Assembly (NCBI GenBank): GCA_030832185.1
Contig: JAURJQ010000010.1
Location: 74,896-138,895 of the forward strand
Direction of reading: 5' to 3'
From: Chitinophagales bacterium
GTDB taxonomy: Bacteria > Bacteroidota > Bacteroidia > Chitinophagales > JADJOU01
Length of the DNA: 64,000 bases
Shown here: piece by piece, positions 7,611-16,371 of the stretch
Numbering within the stretch: the first letter of the stretch is position 1
Layout: the number at the start of each line of letters is the position of its first letter
Translations under genes and position numbers: made by a program
Notes under the pieces: generated by a model
The model's input: only the letters and a program-made list of their open reading frames with translations
Database searches by the model: none
Told to the model about the DNA's origin: nothing

Positions 7611-9896
7611 ATGATTAAAACTATACTTGATGGTAATTTGTTCAGGAAGTCGATTTCTAGTCTGATTTTATGTCTTATTATTTCTAGTGCTGAGTCAGCC
7701 ATAAACGTTATCACGCCACTTCCCGTCAATGTGACAAAATGCGAGGGAGATTCCCTCCTATTAAATATTTCTTTGACTAGTGATAATATAGTAGATTTTG
7801 TATGGAAGCGAAATGGAAGCGTCGTAGGTATGAACAGTTCTAGCTTTGTATTGCCAATAGCTAGCATAGCTGATACTGGAACCTATACATGCGAAATAAA
7901 AGAGCAAGTAACTGGAGCTACCAACATTCAGTCATGCCATGTGACGATAAATTTAAAGCCCAACATTATAACACATCCTTCAGGAAGTTTATCTCCCTTA
8001 TGTGAAGGACGTAACCTAAACTTGAGTGCAAATGTTCAGAATGCTACTATGGTATGGAGAAGAAATAATATAGTGCTATCAACCGGGTCTATGACATACA
8101 ATAAACTCGGAGTAACAATCGCAGATACGGGAGCCTATACTGTTCTAGCAAAGGCCCTTGTAGGTTGTAAAGATACGATTACTAATGCGTTTAATTTTGA
8201 TGTAAAAAGAAGAGCTTTTATCATAGATACTCCGAAAGGAGCAAAATTGAGAGATGCGTCTCTTATGTCACATGTGATGCGCATTAAAGTAGGGGGAGAT
8301 GGACCATTTGCCTATCAGTGGTATAAAGATGGTATACCAATTTCAGGTGCAAACACTGATAGTTTTAAGATTTATTCGTTTACTTCTGCATTGGATTCAG
8401 GTGCATACAGAGTCATAGTCAATACTACTCTTCCGTGTCTTGATACACTGAGAAGTAGACTGTTATTAGTTGAGCCTACGTTGTGCCCTATCCTACTAAA
8501 GCAAACGGATACTTTGCTAAATGCCTGTATGGGCGGACCTGCATTGATGGAGGTAAGTGCATTAGGTGTTTATAAATATCAGTGGTACAAAGTGAGTAAT
8601 ACTGGAATTCAAGATTCACTTGAAGGCGCTATATATAATAGGTTTATCATAGCTAATGCAGATTCAACGACAGCAGGATTCTATAATTTAATAATCACCA
8701 AGGATCCAAGTGTCCAAGGCGATTGTCAAGAAAAAGATCTATTTAAAAGAATCAAGGTGGTTTTAAATCCTCGTCAGGAGGTTACCATGCAGCCATTACC
8801 TAATGAAAATTGTAGTGCTCCATCGCATACTATGATGGTACGCGGTAAACATGCTACAGGTTATCAGTGGTACAAGAATGGAGTCATAATACCAGGAGCT
8901 ACTGATAGCAACTATACAATTAGCCCTCTAACTAATTCTCCAGACGAATATAGAGCTCATGTACGAAATATTTATTGTACCGATGAGCCTTCTAAAACTG
9001 TATTGGTGAGACAGATTAACCCTTCTAACGCAGTAAGATTGGCCATTAGTGATAAACTAGGGCTCATGCAACAGTGCACGGACAATTTGGGTTGGACATA
9101 TTATGCACACGAAGGTAATAAACAAGAACTTTTATTTGCTATAAAAAAGAATGGAAATAACATAGTATTCTCTCCAGATATCAGATTTACAAATGGATTT
9201 ATAAAAGAGTTGGAGCCTGTAGCACCAGAAAAAAAGGTTGTCCTCATGGGATTGAGAATGTTTACCATTAATACACTGGATACAGTAAAAATGCCTTATT
9301 CGGTTAGATTTTTCTACAATGAGGGTCCTTCTGAAAAAGGCTTATTCCTTAGTACTATTCAATCACGTAAAAATGTTTTAGAACGTACCAATGAGTTCTC
9401 TACTGATTTACCTCTTGATCAGTTGTCTTTTGTCGTCTCTACACAAGAATCAATGACGAGCCCTTTAATTCTTTCCCAAACTAAAGCACCTATTAGCTTT
9501 CCTTATCAGGTAGTTAATGACAAGGAAATGGGTACACTTAACAGCGTAGCTTATGTTCAAATAAATAATTTGGTATCTTCCAAAGGTGGAGGTACATTCT
9601 ACTTCCATTACAATCGCAAGGCTGGTAGCGGCATATCAGATGTAAAAAATGCTAATTTTGAGCTATTTCCTGTGCCTTCTGATGGTCGAATGACCTTAAA
9701 AATAAAGGAGGCTAGTAAGTCAGATATTCAAATTAAGGTTATTGATTTGCTAGGAAAAGAAGTAAAACAAATTACAATCAATAAATTTGAAACTACGAAA
9801 GATATTGACTGTTCTGAGTTGCCAATCGGAAATTATATACTCCATTTGGATAATGGATCAGAGCAAGTCAACAAGAAAATGACTATTGCAAGATAG
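7611..9896 (+). CDS. Secreted Ig-like repeat protein with type A T9SS sorting domain
   Basis: A 761-residue protein from the ATG at 7611; the track's TTG at 7560 lies upstream of the promoter box. A signal peptide (FRKSISSLILCLIISSAESA) is followed by at least four Ig-like units. Each carries a YQWYKDG-type or VWKRNG-type core and a DTGTYTCEI / DSGAYRVIV type strand with paired cysteines, up to about residue 480. A less typical region follows. The last ~75 residues are a type A T9SS sorting domain: LFPVPSDGRMTLKIKEA, then VIDLLGKEVKQI, ending LPIGNYILHLDNG and KKMTIAR. The protein should cross the outer membrane through T9SS and be anchored or released with loss of the domain. Function is unknown; adhesion is a guess. 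A terminator follows at 9927. Confidence 0.9.
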   Translation: MIKTILDGNLFRKSISSLILCLIISSAESAINVITPLPVNVTKCEGDSLLLNISLTSDNIVDFVWKRNGSVVGMNSSSFVLPIASIADTGTYTCEIKEQVTGATNIQSCHVTINLKPNIITHPSGSLSPLCEGRNLNLSANVQNATMVWRRNNIVLSTGSMTYNKLGVTIADTGAYTVLAKALVGCKDTITNAFNFDVKRRAFIIDTPKGAKLRDASLMSHVMRIKVGGDGPFAYQWYKDGIPISGANTDSFKIYSFTSALDSGAYRVIVNTTLPCLDTLRSRLLLVEPTLCPILLKQTDTLLNACMGGPALMEVSALGVYKYQWYKVSNTGIQDSLEGAIYNRFIIANADSTTAGFYNLIITKDPSVQGDCQEKDLFKRIKVVLNPRQEVTMQPLPNENCSAPSHTMMVRGKHATGYQWYKNGVIIPGATDSNYTISPLTNSPDEYRAHVRNIYCTDEPSKTVLVRQINPSNAVRLAISDKLGLMQQCTDNLGWTYYAHEGNKQELLFAIKKNGNNIVFSPDIRFTNGFIKELEPVAPEKKVVLMGLRMFTINTLDTVKMPYSVRFFYNEGPSEKGLFLSTIQSRKNVLERTNEFSTDLPLDQLSFVVSTQESMTSPLILSQTKAPISFPYQVVNDKEMGTLNSVAYVQINNLVSSKGGGTFYFHYNRKAGSGISDVKNANFELFPVPSDGRMTLKIKEASKSDIQIKVIDLLGKEVKQITINKFETTKDIDCSELPIGNYILHLDNGSEQVNKKMTIAR

Positions 9897-9926
9897 TTGT
9901 TTTAATACTAATTTATGTTTAAGTGG

Positions 9927-9956
9927 AGGGATAGGTTCAAGTCTATCCCTTTCTTT
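9927..9956 (+). terminator. Terminator of the Ig-repeat T9SS gene
   Basis: AGGGATAG (9927-9934) pairs with CTATCCCT (9943-9950), 8-nt loop, followed by TTCTTT. It sits 30 bp after the stop codon, in the gap between convergent genes. Confidence 0.75.
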
Positions 9957-11049
9957 ATATTATATCCGCTATTTTTTCTGCTGCTATCGGGCTAAGGGAG
10001 ATTCCCATTCCATTGCAAATCATTGCATAATATACATTTTTACTTATTTGAGTTGTGACGGGTAGCTTAGTTTCTGAGAATGACATTATACCGGACCACC
10101 TCATTTCTATTTTGGGACTATATCCTGGGCTAATGATTTGATGTAATTTAGAATTTAAATCCAACTGAATTTTTTCATTTAAATCTGGTGAAATTGTTGT
10201 TTCACCTGCTATGTCTAACTGTCTACCACCTCCTAATAAAATTCTATTTCCAACATTTCTGAAATAATAAAAGCCTTCATCAAAATGAAAGCAGCCTTTA
10301 AATTTTAAGTGTTCCAATGGCTCTGTTATTAGTACTTGACCTCTAGCTGGCACTACTTTGTTCATTTGACTTGGAGCTAAAGCATTGGTGCAAAATATTA
10401 GTTTAGTTGTCGATAATTCTCGCTGATGATTAATGGAAAAGTTTACTTTTTCGCCAGATTGATAGTTAGTTATTTCTGAGTTTGAGAAAAAACTAACCCC
10501 TTTGTTTTGGAGTAGTTTATGAAGAGCTAATACTAACTTTCCACTATGTAATTGCCCTTCTATAGGGTTAAATATCAATTGCTTTACTTCATCGCTAAAT
10601 CCAAATCTTCTTAGATTATCCACTGCAATAGAAAAAACATTCTTCTGAAAAATAGGAAAAAGGAAGCGATTGGTTTCATTTAGTTGCGAGTCTATGTCTT
10701 TCGTTTCAAATATCAATTCATAGCCTCCATAGGTCTCGTAGTCTATCTTTGACCCAAGTTTATTTTTAATTTTCTGAATACCACGCCAGCGTTTTTCTAT
10801 AATTTCAAGCGTTTTTTCATCTCCCCATTTTCTGCGATCACTCGCTATCTCTGTCATACTGCCAAAGCACGCAAACCCCGCATTTCTCGTGGTGGCGCCT
10901 TGTCCATACATAGACTTTTCAAAAATAGCTATTCTGGCTTTGGGATATTTAATGGAAAGTTCAAAAGCAGTAAATAGTCCAAGAATACCGCCTCCTACTA
11001 CAGCAAAATCAAAATCAATTAATTGATCTTTTTCCCAAAAACTAAGCAT
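9955..11049 (-). CDS. FAD-dependent oxidoreductase (DAO / glycine oxidase-like)
   Basis: A 364-residue protein with N-terminal FAD motif FAVVGGGILGLFTAFEL and GQGATTRNAGFACFG, the DAO-superfamily loop contacting the flavin. A mid segment, VVPARGQVLITEPL, and a C-terminal MICNGMGISLSPIAA complete the FAD site. The family oxidises amines or D-amino acids to imines with oxygen or another acceptor; the substrate cannot be read from the sequence. It lies 5 bp downstream of a GT2 glycosyltransferase on the same strand, so the two are probably co-transcribed. No signal peptide, so cytosolic. Confidence 0.9.
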   Translation of the reverse strand: MLSFWEKDQLIDFDFAVVGGGILGLFTAFELSIKYPKARIAIFEKSMYGQGATTRNAGFACFGSMTEIASDRRKWGDEKTLEIIEKRWRGIQKIKNKLGSKIDYETYGGYELIFETKDIDSQLNETNRFLFPIFQKNVFSIAVDNLRRFGFSDEVKQLIFNPIEGQLHSGKLVLALHKLLQNKGVSFFSNSEITNYQSGEKVNFSINHQRELSTTKLIFCTNALAPSQMNKVVPARGQVLITEPLEHLKFKGCFHFDEGFYYFRNVGNRILLGGGRQLDIAGETTISPDLNEKIQLDLNSKLHQIISPGYSPKIEMRWSGIMSFSETKLPVTTQISKNVYYAMICNGMGISLSPIAAEKIADII

Positions 11050-11054
11050 CGAAA

Positions 11055-11783
11055 TTACTTTTTATAGCTTTCAAAGAAAGCATTCCATCGCAGCTTTAGT
11101 ACCCCAAGAATAGCTTCTTGAATGATATTAGAAGACATTTTAGATACACCTTCTTCTCTATCCTTGAACCAAATTGGTATTTCAACAATCTTAAATCCCA
11201 TTAAATAAGCAGCAAATTTCATCTGAATCTGAAATGCATAGCCTTTGAAGACAATTTTATCCATATTGAGATTTTCTAGAAATTCCTTTTTGTAGCATAC
11301 AAAACCTGCAGTGGTATCCTGAACTGGTATACCTGTAATCAGTCTGGCATATATCGACGCTCCTCTGGATAACAATATTCTACGCTTAGGCCAGTTATGC
11401 ACTCCTCCACCAGCTATATATCTAGATCCTACAGCCACGTCGGCGCCGTCTATCAATGCCTTTCGTAGCCTTGGTAAGTCCTCTGGGTTATGTGAAAAAT
11501 CACAATCCAACTCGCAGATGTACTGATAGGAGTGATTCAATGCCCATTTAAAGCCTTTGATATAGGCAGTCCCTAAGCCTAATTTACCTTCTCTTTGTAT
11601 TAAATGTAAATTTTCTGTATACTTTTTTTGAAGATTCTTTACTAAATCGGCAGTGCCATCTGGCGAATTATCATCGATAATTAATAGGTCAAAACCCTGC
11701 TCTAGTGAAAAAACTTTTTCAATCATAGAGACTATATTATCCTGCTCATTGTATGTAGGAATTATGACCAGAGTATCATTCAT
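11055..11783 (-). CDS. Polyprenol monophosphomannose synthase-like GT2 glycosyltransferase
   Basis: A 242-residue GT-A fold enzyme: LVIIPTYNEQDNI at the N-terminus, LLIIDDNSPDGTADLV, LGLGTAYIKGFKWAL, and the metal-binding DXD as ELDCDFSHNPEDLP. VQDTTAGFVCYKKEFL and the C-terminal IPIWFKDREEGVSKMS are typical of dolichol/polyprenol-phosphate mannosyltransferases. These transfer mannose (or another hexose) from GDP-sugar to polyprenyl phosphate at the inner-membrane face. No C-terminal membrane helices are present, which is the short bacterial form. A TACATTTG box lies only 4 bp before the ATG, so the mRNA may be leaderless. It heads a pair with the FAD oxidoreductase. Confidence 0.93.
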   Translation of the reverse strand: MNDTLVIIPTYNEQDNIVSMIEKVFSLEQGFDLLIIDDNSPDGTADLVKNLQKKYTENLHLIQREGKLGLGTAYIKGFKWALNHSYQYICELDCDFSHNPEDLPRLRKALIDGADVAVGSRYIAGGGVHNWPKRRILLSRGASIYARLITGIPVQDTTAGFVCYKKEFLENLNMDKIVFKGYAFQIQMKFAAYLMGFKIVEIPIWFKDREEGVSKMSSNIIQEAILGVLKLRWNAFFESYKK

Positions 11784-11787
11784 AGTA

Positions 11788-11795
11788 CAAATGTA
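11788..11795 (-). promoter_or_regulatory. -7 box TACATTTG almost touching the GT2 start codon
   Basis: Minus strand TACATTTG (11795-11788) leaves 4 bases to the ATG at 11783. A start site 4-7 bases after the box would give a leaderless or near-leaderless mRNA. Confidence 0.45.
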
Positions 11796-11823
11796 AATGA
11801 AAATTGCAATCTAGGTCCTGAAA

Positions 11824-12597
11824 TTAACTTAAGGAAATTCCTAACTCATTGCATACTTGTTTTAGCTTAGCCTTTGTATGCAATCCAAAATCAGCATTGT
11901 ACATCCATTTGAAATAACCTTTATCCTTTTCGAAAATATCTTGAAATCGCATATCTTTATATTTGCCGAAGCACAAGTAATATTGATTATCTTTTTTCAA
12001 TATTCGCTTAGCATTATCCAGGTGACCTGAAGAATTCATAGAGTAGGTCTTAGAAATATAAGCAACATCATTTATGATATCAGGATACCGAAGCAACTGA
12101 GCTTTGAATATCTCGTATGTAGCCTCTGTATCAGCTTCTGCTGTATGGGCATTGTTTAATTCTTTCTCACAGTAAAACTGATAAGCAGCAGATAAGTCTC
12201 TCTTCTCCTTCGTATGAAAGATTGTTTGAATGTCGATGTTATTTTTGTTCTCTATATTCAGGTCTATTCCGCATCTTAGCATCTCTTCTGTGAGCATAGG
12301 GATATCGAATCTATTCGAATTATAGCCTGCTAGGTCCGCTTCTCTGATAAATTCAGCAATTTCTTCAGCTATTTGAGAAAATTTGGGGGCATCTTTGACA
12401 CGATCATCTGTAATACCATGGATAGCAGATACCTCTTTAGGGATAGGTATTGTAGGGTTTACTAGATAATAAAGTGTTTTCCTGCTTTGATCTGGGAATA
12501 TTTTTAAAATAGAAATTTCTACTATTCTCTCTTTTGTGATATCGAGGCCTGTGGTCTCTAAATCAAAGAAAGCGAGAGGACGCGTTAGATTTATCAT
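11824..12597 (-). CDS. DEDDh 3'-5' exonuclease (DnaQ-like) with DUF3820-type tail
   Basis: A 257-residue protein. Exo I motif DLETTGLD (from residue 12) gives the two acidic metal ligands; Exo II lies in GYNSNRFDIPML; Exo III is HTAEADTEAT with the H-x4-D pattern, so a DEDDh exonuclease of the PolIII-epsilon family. The C-terminal part (YLCFGKYKDMRFQDIFEKD, KGYFKWMYNADF) resembles the DUF3820 domain often attached to such exonucleases. It degrades single-stranded 3' ends in the cytosol and probably works in repair or RNA turnover; it lacks a polymerase domain. It follows dinB by 20 bp, likely in the engB-pyrE-purM operon. Confidence 0.92.
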   Translation of the reverse strand: MINLTRPLAFFDLETTGLDITKERIVEISILKIFPDQSRKTLYYLVNPTIPIPKEVSAIHGITDDRVKDAPKFSQIAEEIAEFIREADLAGYNSNRFDIPMLTEEMLRCGIDLNIENKNNIDIQTIFHTKEKRDLSAAYQFYCEKELNNAHTAEADTEATYEIFKAQLLRYPDIINDVAYISKTYSMNSSGHLDNAKRILKKDNQYYLCFGKYKDMRFQDIFEKDKGYFKWMYNADFGLHTKAKLKQVCNELGISLS

Positions 12598-12617
12598 ACT
12601 TGTATTAGGTTTGGAAA

Positions 12618-13133
12618 TTAATTAGATAAGTATTTATCAGAGATGACAGCTCTGTGGTGCATTTCATGAGCAATGATAGAAAAGCCCATGGCAGCAACTT
12701 CTGTATCGAACCCATTAGCATTGGCTATTTTTTTTAAGTCTTCATCAGAAAAAGAAGTAAATAAATCTAGTGTCATCTTCATCTGTAATTCAAGTGATTT
12801 GATAAGTCTGTCTTTTAAAAGCCTAGATTCATCTATAGTTTCTGCATAGGCATCTGGATCCCAACCCATAAGGGGTTTTTGTTCTCCTCGCACAGCAGAT
12901 AAGGCTCTATAGCAGAAAATAAGTTCAGCATCTAGAATATGCCTCACCAATTTTTTAATACTCCATTTGCCTTCAGCATAGCTGTATGTCCATTGAGAGT
13001 CTGGAATTTCTCGATAAAATTCAATAAACTTGATTCTATCACTTAGAAGCTGTAAAAGTGGAAAATTAGATGGAAGTTTTTTGTAAGCTTCCTCATAATA
13101 TGGGGGATAAAATTCTAATTCAGAAACAAGCAT
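12618..13133 (-). CDS. DinB-family metal-binding protein
   Basis: A 171-residue four-helix-bundle protein of the DinB/YfiT superfamily. The metal ligands are visible as VRHILDAE in the second helix and HEMHHRAVI in the fourth. SYAEGKWSIKKLVRHILD is the usual DinB_2 motif. Members include thiol-transferases and damage-induced proteins, but the function of this clade is not established. Its ATG overlaps the purM stop by one base (TAATG), so it is translationally coupled. No signal peptide. The metal is probably nickel or zinc, by family. Confidence 0.9.
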   Translation of the reverse strand: MLVSELEFYPPYYEEAYKKLPSNFPLLQLLSDRIKFIEFYREIPDSQWTYSYAEGKWSIKKLVRHILDAELIFCYRALSAVRGEQKPLMGWDPDAYAETIDESRLLKDRLIKSLELQMKMTLDLFTSFSDEDLKKIANANGFDTEVAAMGFSIIAHEMHHRAVISDKYLSN

Positions 13134-14302
13134 TATTTTCTATAAGTATATTCTGCATTATTATGGTGAACTAACACTTCTGTTATATTGGATTCCTCCA
13201 CTCTGCCCATTATTTGAGCATCTATACCAAATGATTTTGATATAGCTATGATTTCGTTTGCTATCAATTCATTTTCTATATAGATTTCTAATCGAGTGCC
13301 CATATTGAATACTTGAAACATCTCCTTCCAATCGGTTTGACTTTCCTTCTGAATAAAATCAAATAAAAACGGAATCGGTAGATAATGATCCTTGACGATT
13401 TTCACTTTATCTACAAAGTGTAAAACCTTAGAGGCTCCTCCACCTGTGCAGTGCACTATCGAATCTAGTTTTTCTCTTCCAATTTCATTAAAAATTCTCT
13501 TTAAAATGGGTGTGTAACTCATCGTTGGAGATAAAATTAATTTTCCCAAAGTTATATCTTGATATACTTTGTCTGTCAACTTATGATTGCCTGTATATTG
13601 GACAGAAGTATCAACCAATGATTCTATCGACTCAGGATATGATATATAGTGGGAAGACAATAAATCATGTCGAGCGGATGTCAATCCATTACTTCCCATG
13701 CCGCTATTGTATCCGTTTTCGTAGACGCAATTTCCATAACTAGCTAATCCTACTATGATTTGCCCAGCTTTAATATTACCAGTCTGAATAATGTCCGATT
13801 TCTTCATACGAGCTACCATACTGGCATCTACTGATATTGTTCTTACCACGTCTCCTACATCGGCAGTTTCTCCTCCTGTATAGATGATTTCAAGTCCATA
13901 GGAATTTAGTTTTTCTATATACTCCTGAGTTCCATCTATTATTTCTTTTATGATTTCTCCTGGAATTCGGTGCTTATTTCGATTGATAATAGAGGTGAAT
14001 AGAAATTTATCAATAGCACCTACGCAAGCCATGTCATCAAGATTCATGACCAAGGCATCTTGGCCTATTCCCCTGAATACAGATGAATCGCCTGTTTCTT
14101 TCCAGTAAAGGTAGGCTATGATCGATTTGGTACCACTGCCATCGCTGCTCATTAGGTTAACCCAGTCAGCATCGCCGCCGAGGGCATCAGGAAAAACTTT
14201 GCAAAATATGTTAGTATAGAGTCCTTGGCTTATATTGGATATTGCCTTGTGGACATCTTCTTTTTTGGCTGAAACGCCACGCTTCAGGTATTTATCGCTC
14301 AT
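13133..14302 (-). CDS. purM: Phosphoribosylformylglycinamidine cyclo-ligase (AIR synthase)
   Basis: A 389-residue enzyme closing the imidazole ring in purine synthesis (FGAM + ATP to AIR). Typical pieces are LKRGVSAKKEDVHKAISNI at the N-terminus, LMSSDGSGTKSIIAYLYW, MNLDDMACVGA (nucleotide and magnesium site) and IIYTGGETADVGDVVRTISVD. The C-terminal domain includes VHCTGGGASKVLHF and QVFNMGTRLEIY. It is the longer Bacteroidota form. It lies 6 bp after pyrE, and its stop overlaps the dinB start, so pyrimidine salvage/synthesis and purine genes share a transcript here. Cytosolic homodimer by family. Confidence 0.97.
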   Translation of the reverse strand: MSDKYLKRGVSAKKEDVHKAISNISQGLYTNIFCKVFPDALGGDADWVNLMSSDGSGTKSIIAYLYWKETGDSSVFRGIGQDALVMNLDDMACVGAIDKFLFTSIINRNKHRIPGEIIKEIIDGTQEYIEKLNSYGLEIIYTGGETADVGDVVRTISVDASMVARMKKSDIIQTGNIKAGQIIVGLASYGNCVYENGYNSGMGSNGLTSARHDLLSSHYISYPESIESLVDTSVQYTGNHKLTDKVYQDITLGKLILSPTMSYTPILKRIFNEIGREKLDSIVHCTGGGASKVLHFVDKVKIVKDHYLPIPFLFDFIQKESQTDWKEMFQVFNMGTRLEIYIENELIANEIIAISKSFGIDAQIMGRVEESNITEVLVHHNNAEYTYRK

Positions 14303-14308
14303 ATTGTA

Positions 14309-14914
14309 TTATATTCCTTTTTGATACCAGTTTTTCATAAATTCAATCTCATCTTTTGAATAACTTTTATTCGATTCAATCAGAGTGATTAATTCTTTGA
14401 ATCCAGTTAGCGTATGATAAGCACATGCAGCAGTATCAAATGCATCTGCAGCTTTTTGAAAATCGTAAGTGAATATAGCTAAGAGACCTAATACATTCAC
14501 ACCATACTCTCGCAAAGATTCTACTGCTTTGAGACTACTGCCTCCTGTAGAAATGAGGTCTTCTATCACTACTACATTGCTATTTTTATCTAGATGCCCC
14601 TCTACTGTATTTTCTCTGCCATGCCCTTTGGGCTTATCACGCACATACACGAATGGCAACTCCAATCTATCTGCCACTAGCATACCATGCGCTATTCCCC
14701 CTGTTGCTACGCCAGCTATGGCTTCTGCCTGCGGATAGTTCTCCTTGATCTGAGCTACAAATCCTTCACAGATAGCATTGCGCACGGCAGGATACGAAAG
14801 CGTCATTCGGTTGTCACAGTAGATAGGCGATTCGGCTCCACTAGCCCAAATAAATGGCTTGGATGGAGAAAGTTTGATGGCTTTTATATCTAGAAGTTTT
14901 TGAGCGATGGACAT
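14309..14914 (-). CDS. pyrE: Orotate phosphoribosyltransferase
   Basis: A 201-residue type I phosphoribosyltransferase. The PRPP loop is VVVIEDLISTGGSSLKAVESL; the flexible catalytic loop holds YVRDKPKGHGREN; ASGAESPIYCDNRMTL at the N-terminus binds orotate. It makes OMP from orotate and PRPP in pyrimidine synthesis. Length is normal. It follows engB by 59 bp on the same strand and precedes purM by 6 bp, so it is probably part of an engB-pyrE-purM-dinB-exonuclease unit. I see no strong promoter in the engB-pyrE gap. Confidence 0.97.
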   Translation of the reverse strand: MSIAQKLLDIKAIKLSPSKPFIWASGAESPIYCDNRMTLSYPAVRNAICEGFVAQIKENYPQAEAIAGVATGGIAHGMLVADRLELPFVYVRDKPKGHGRENTVEGHLDKNSNVVVIEDLISTGGSSLKAVESLREYGVNVLGLLAIFTYDFQKAADAFDTAACAYHTLTGFKELITLIESNKSYSKDEIEFMKNWYQKGI

Positions 14915-14973
14915 GGAAGGTGAGAGGTTAAAAGTTTTTATTGTTAGTGATTATGTTCTTGAATTTTCATTAA

Positions 14974-15570
14974 TTAATAAGAAATTATTATTTCATTTAT
15001 ATACTCTAAAATCTCTTCCTTGCCTTTTCTCTCCTCGCTAGAGGTGAGAAATCGTTTAGGCAATTCTTCCCAATTTTCTGAAAGCGTTTTTTCAAACAAT
15101 TCAATATTGATTCTGCATAGCTTGAGCTCACGGGTATCAGCTTTGGTATATACTATTGCAAAGGGTATTCCTCGTTCACCTAACCAATCAATCATTTCTA
15201 AATCGCTTTTCATAGGTTTAATACGGCTATCTATAAGTAAAAATATATTCACTAAAGTCTCTCTCGATTCAAAATATTGATACATCGTTTTCTCCCAACT
15301 GGTTCTTAGTGACTTGCTCCGCTTGGCATAGCCATATCCAGGTAAATCTACCAGATGCCATAGTTTATTGAGAAGAAAATAGTTGAGCGATTGCGTTTTT
15401 CCAGGAGTGGAGGAGACCTTAGCTAAATCTTTTTTCCCTGTGATATAGTTTATTAAAGAGGATTTTCCCACATTGGACCTTCCAATAAAGCAAAACTCAG
15501 GAATATCCGTCATTGGAAGCTCCCCCAAGGTGTTAAAAGAGCCAATAAACTGCCTAGATGTGATATTCAT
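14974..15570 (-). CDS. engB: Ribosome biogenesis GTPase EngB (YihA/YsxC)
   Basis: A 198-residue small GTPase: P-loop GRSNVGKSSLINYI (G1), TPGKTQSLNYF (G2), DLPGYGYAK (G3), YTKAD (G4) and LTSSEERKGKEEIL (G5). It binds late 50S assembly intermediates. It is transcribed away from menG. A TAATTTTG box sits only 4 bp before the ATG (minus strand 15582-15575), so the mRNA may have no leader. It likely heads the operon with pyrE and purM. Confidence 0.97.
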   Translation of the reverse strand: MNITSRQFIGSFNTLGELPMTDIPEFCFIGRSNVGKSSLINYITGKKDLAKVSSTPGKTQSLNYFLLNKLWHLVDLPGYGYAKRSKSLRTSWEKTMYQYFESRETLVNIFLLIDSRIKPMKSDLEMIDWLGERGIPFAIVYTKADTRELKLCRINIELFEKTLSENWEELPKRFLTSSEERKGKEEILEYINEIIISY

Positions 15571-15574
15571 GCCT

Positions 15575-15582
15575 CAAAATTA
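15575..15582 (-). promoter_or_regulatory. -7 box TAATTTTG next to the engB start codon
   Basis: Minus strand TAATTTTG matches TAnnTTTG and leaves 4 bases before the ATG at 15570. Confidence 0.4.
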
Positions 15583-15622
15583 ATCATTTCTATTTAATGA
15601 TTATGAATGAGTAATTAACAAT

Positions 15623-15630
15623 TACTTTTG
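15623..15630 (+). promoter_or_regulatory. -7 box TACTTTTG next to the menG start codon
   Basis: TACTTTTG matches TAnnTTTG and leaves 6 bases before the ATG at 15637. The TTG the track used as a start (15628) is the last three bases of this box, so it is a promoter element and not a start codon. Confidence 0.45.
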
Positions 15631-15636
15631 CAGATT

Positions 15637-16371
15637 ATGAACTTAAAGGTTGAAAAGGTATTGCCTTATAATCAGAATGAGCAAAAAAGCGAACAAATAG
15701 AGACTATGTTTGATAATATAGCTCATCGATATGATTTCTTGAATCACCTATTGAGTGCAGGGATAGACATTACATGGCGAAAGCGTGCTATTAGAGAGCT
15801 AGCCATGATTGGTCCAAAAAGCATATTGGATATGGCATCTGGCACAGGAGACTTCGCTTTTGAGGCATTGGCTTTAAATCCTACCAAGATTATTGCGGTG
15901 GATTTATCGCAAAATATGCTTAATGTAGGTATAGTGAAATCAAAGACAAAAGATAAAGAAAGTGTCATAAATTGGGTTAAGGGGGATAGTGAAAATTTAG
16001 CTTACATGGAAAATCATTTCGATGCTATCACTGTTGGGTTCGGAGTGCGAAATTTTCAAAATTTGGATAAGGGTCTGAGTGAATTAGTGAGAGTGCTGAA
16101 ACCAGGAGGGATGATTGCTATTTTGGAGCCTTCATTTCCAACTAATCCTATCTTTAAGCTATTGTTTTCTATTCATTTTCAGTACATTACTCCGCTAGTA
16201 GGTAAATTGTTTTCAAAAGACGCCTCGGCATATAGCTACCTACCGGATTCTGTTTCAGCCTTTCCTGAGGGTGCAAATTTTTGTAAATTGCTAGAAAAAG
16301 CAGGCTTTACAGATACTAAACACCTTCCACTCACGTTTGGTATGTGTGCGCTATACATCGCAAGAAAATAA
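15637..16371 (+). CDS. menG: Demethylmenaquinone methyltransferase (UbiE/MenG)
   Basis: A 244-residue SAM-dependent methyltransferase from the ATG at 15637. The family's N-terminal FDNIAHRYDFLNHLLSAGID is followed by the SAM motif ILDMASGTGDFAFEAL, VDLSQNMLNVG, DAITVGFGVRNFQNLDKGL (a UbiE hallmark) and VLKPGGMIAILEPS. It makes the last methylation of menaquinone; Bacteroidota use menaquinone, so MenG is the likely role. The stop overlaps the porT start as TAATG. The menG-porT neighbourhood is shared by many Bacteroidota. The transcript may be leaderless. Confidence 0.96.
   Translation: MNLKVEKVLPYNQNEQKSEQIETMFDNIAHRYDFLNHLLSAGIDITWRKRAIRELAMIGPKSILDMASGTGDFAFEALALNPTKIIAVDLSQNMLNVGIVKSKTKDKESVINWVKGDSENLAYMENHFDAITVGFGVRNFQNLDKGLSELVRVLKPGGMIAILEPSFPTNPIFKLLFSIHFQYITPLVGKLFSKDASAYSYLPDSVSAFPEGANFCKLLEKAGFTDTKHLPLTFGMCALYIARK

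Noticed and set aside
15628-15636. TTG start of menG in the ORF track
   Set aside because: These bases are the end of the TACTTTTG promoter box; the ATG at 15637 matches the family start.
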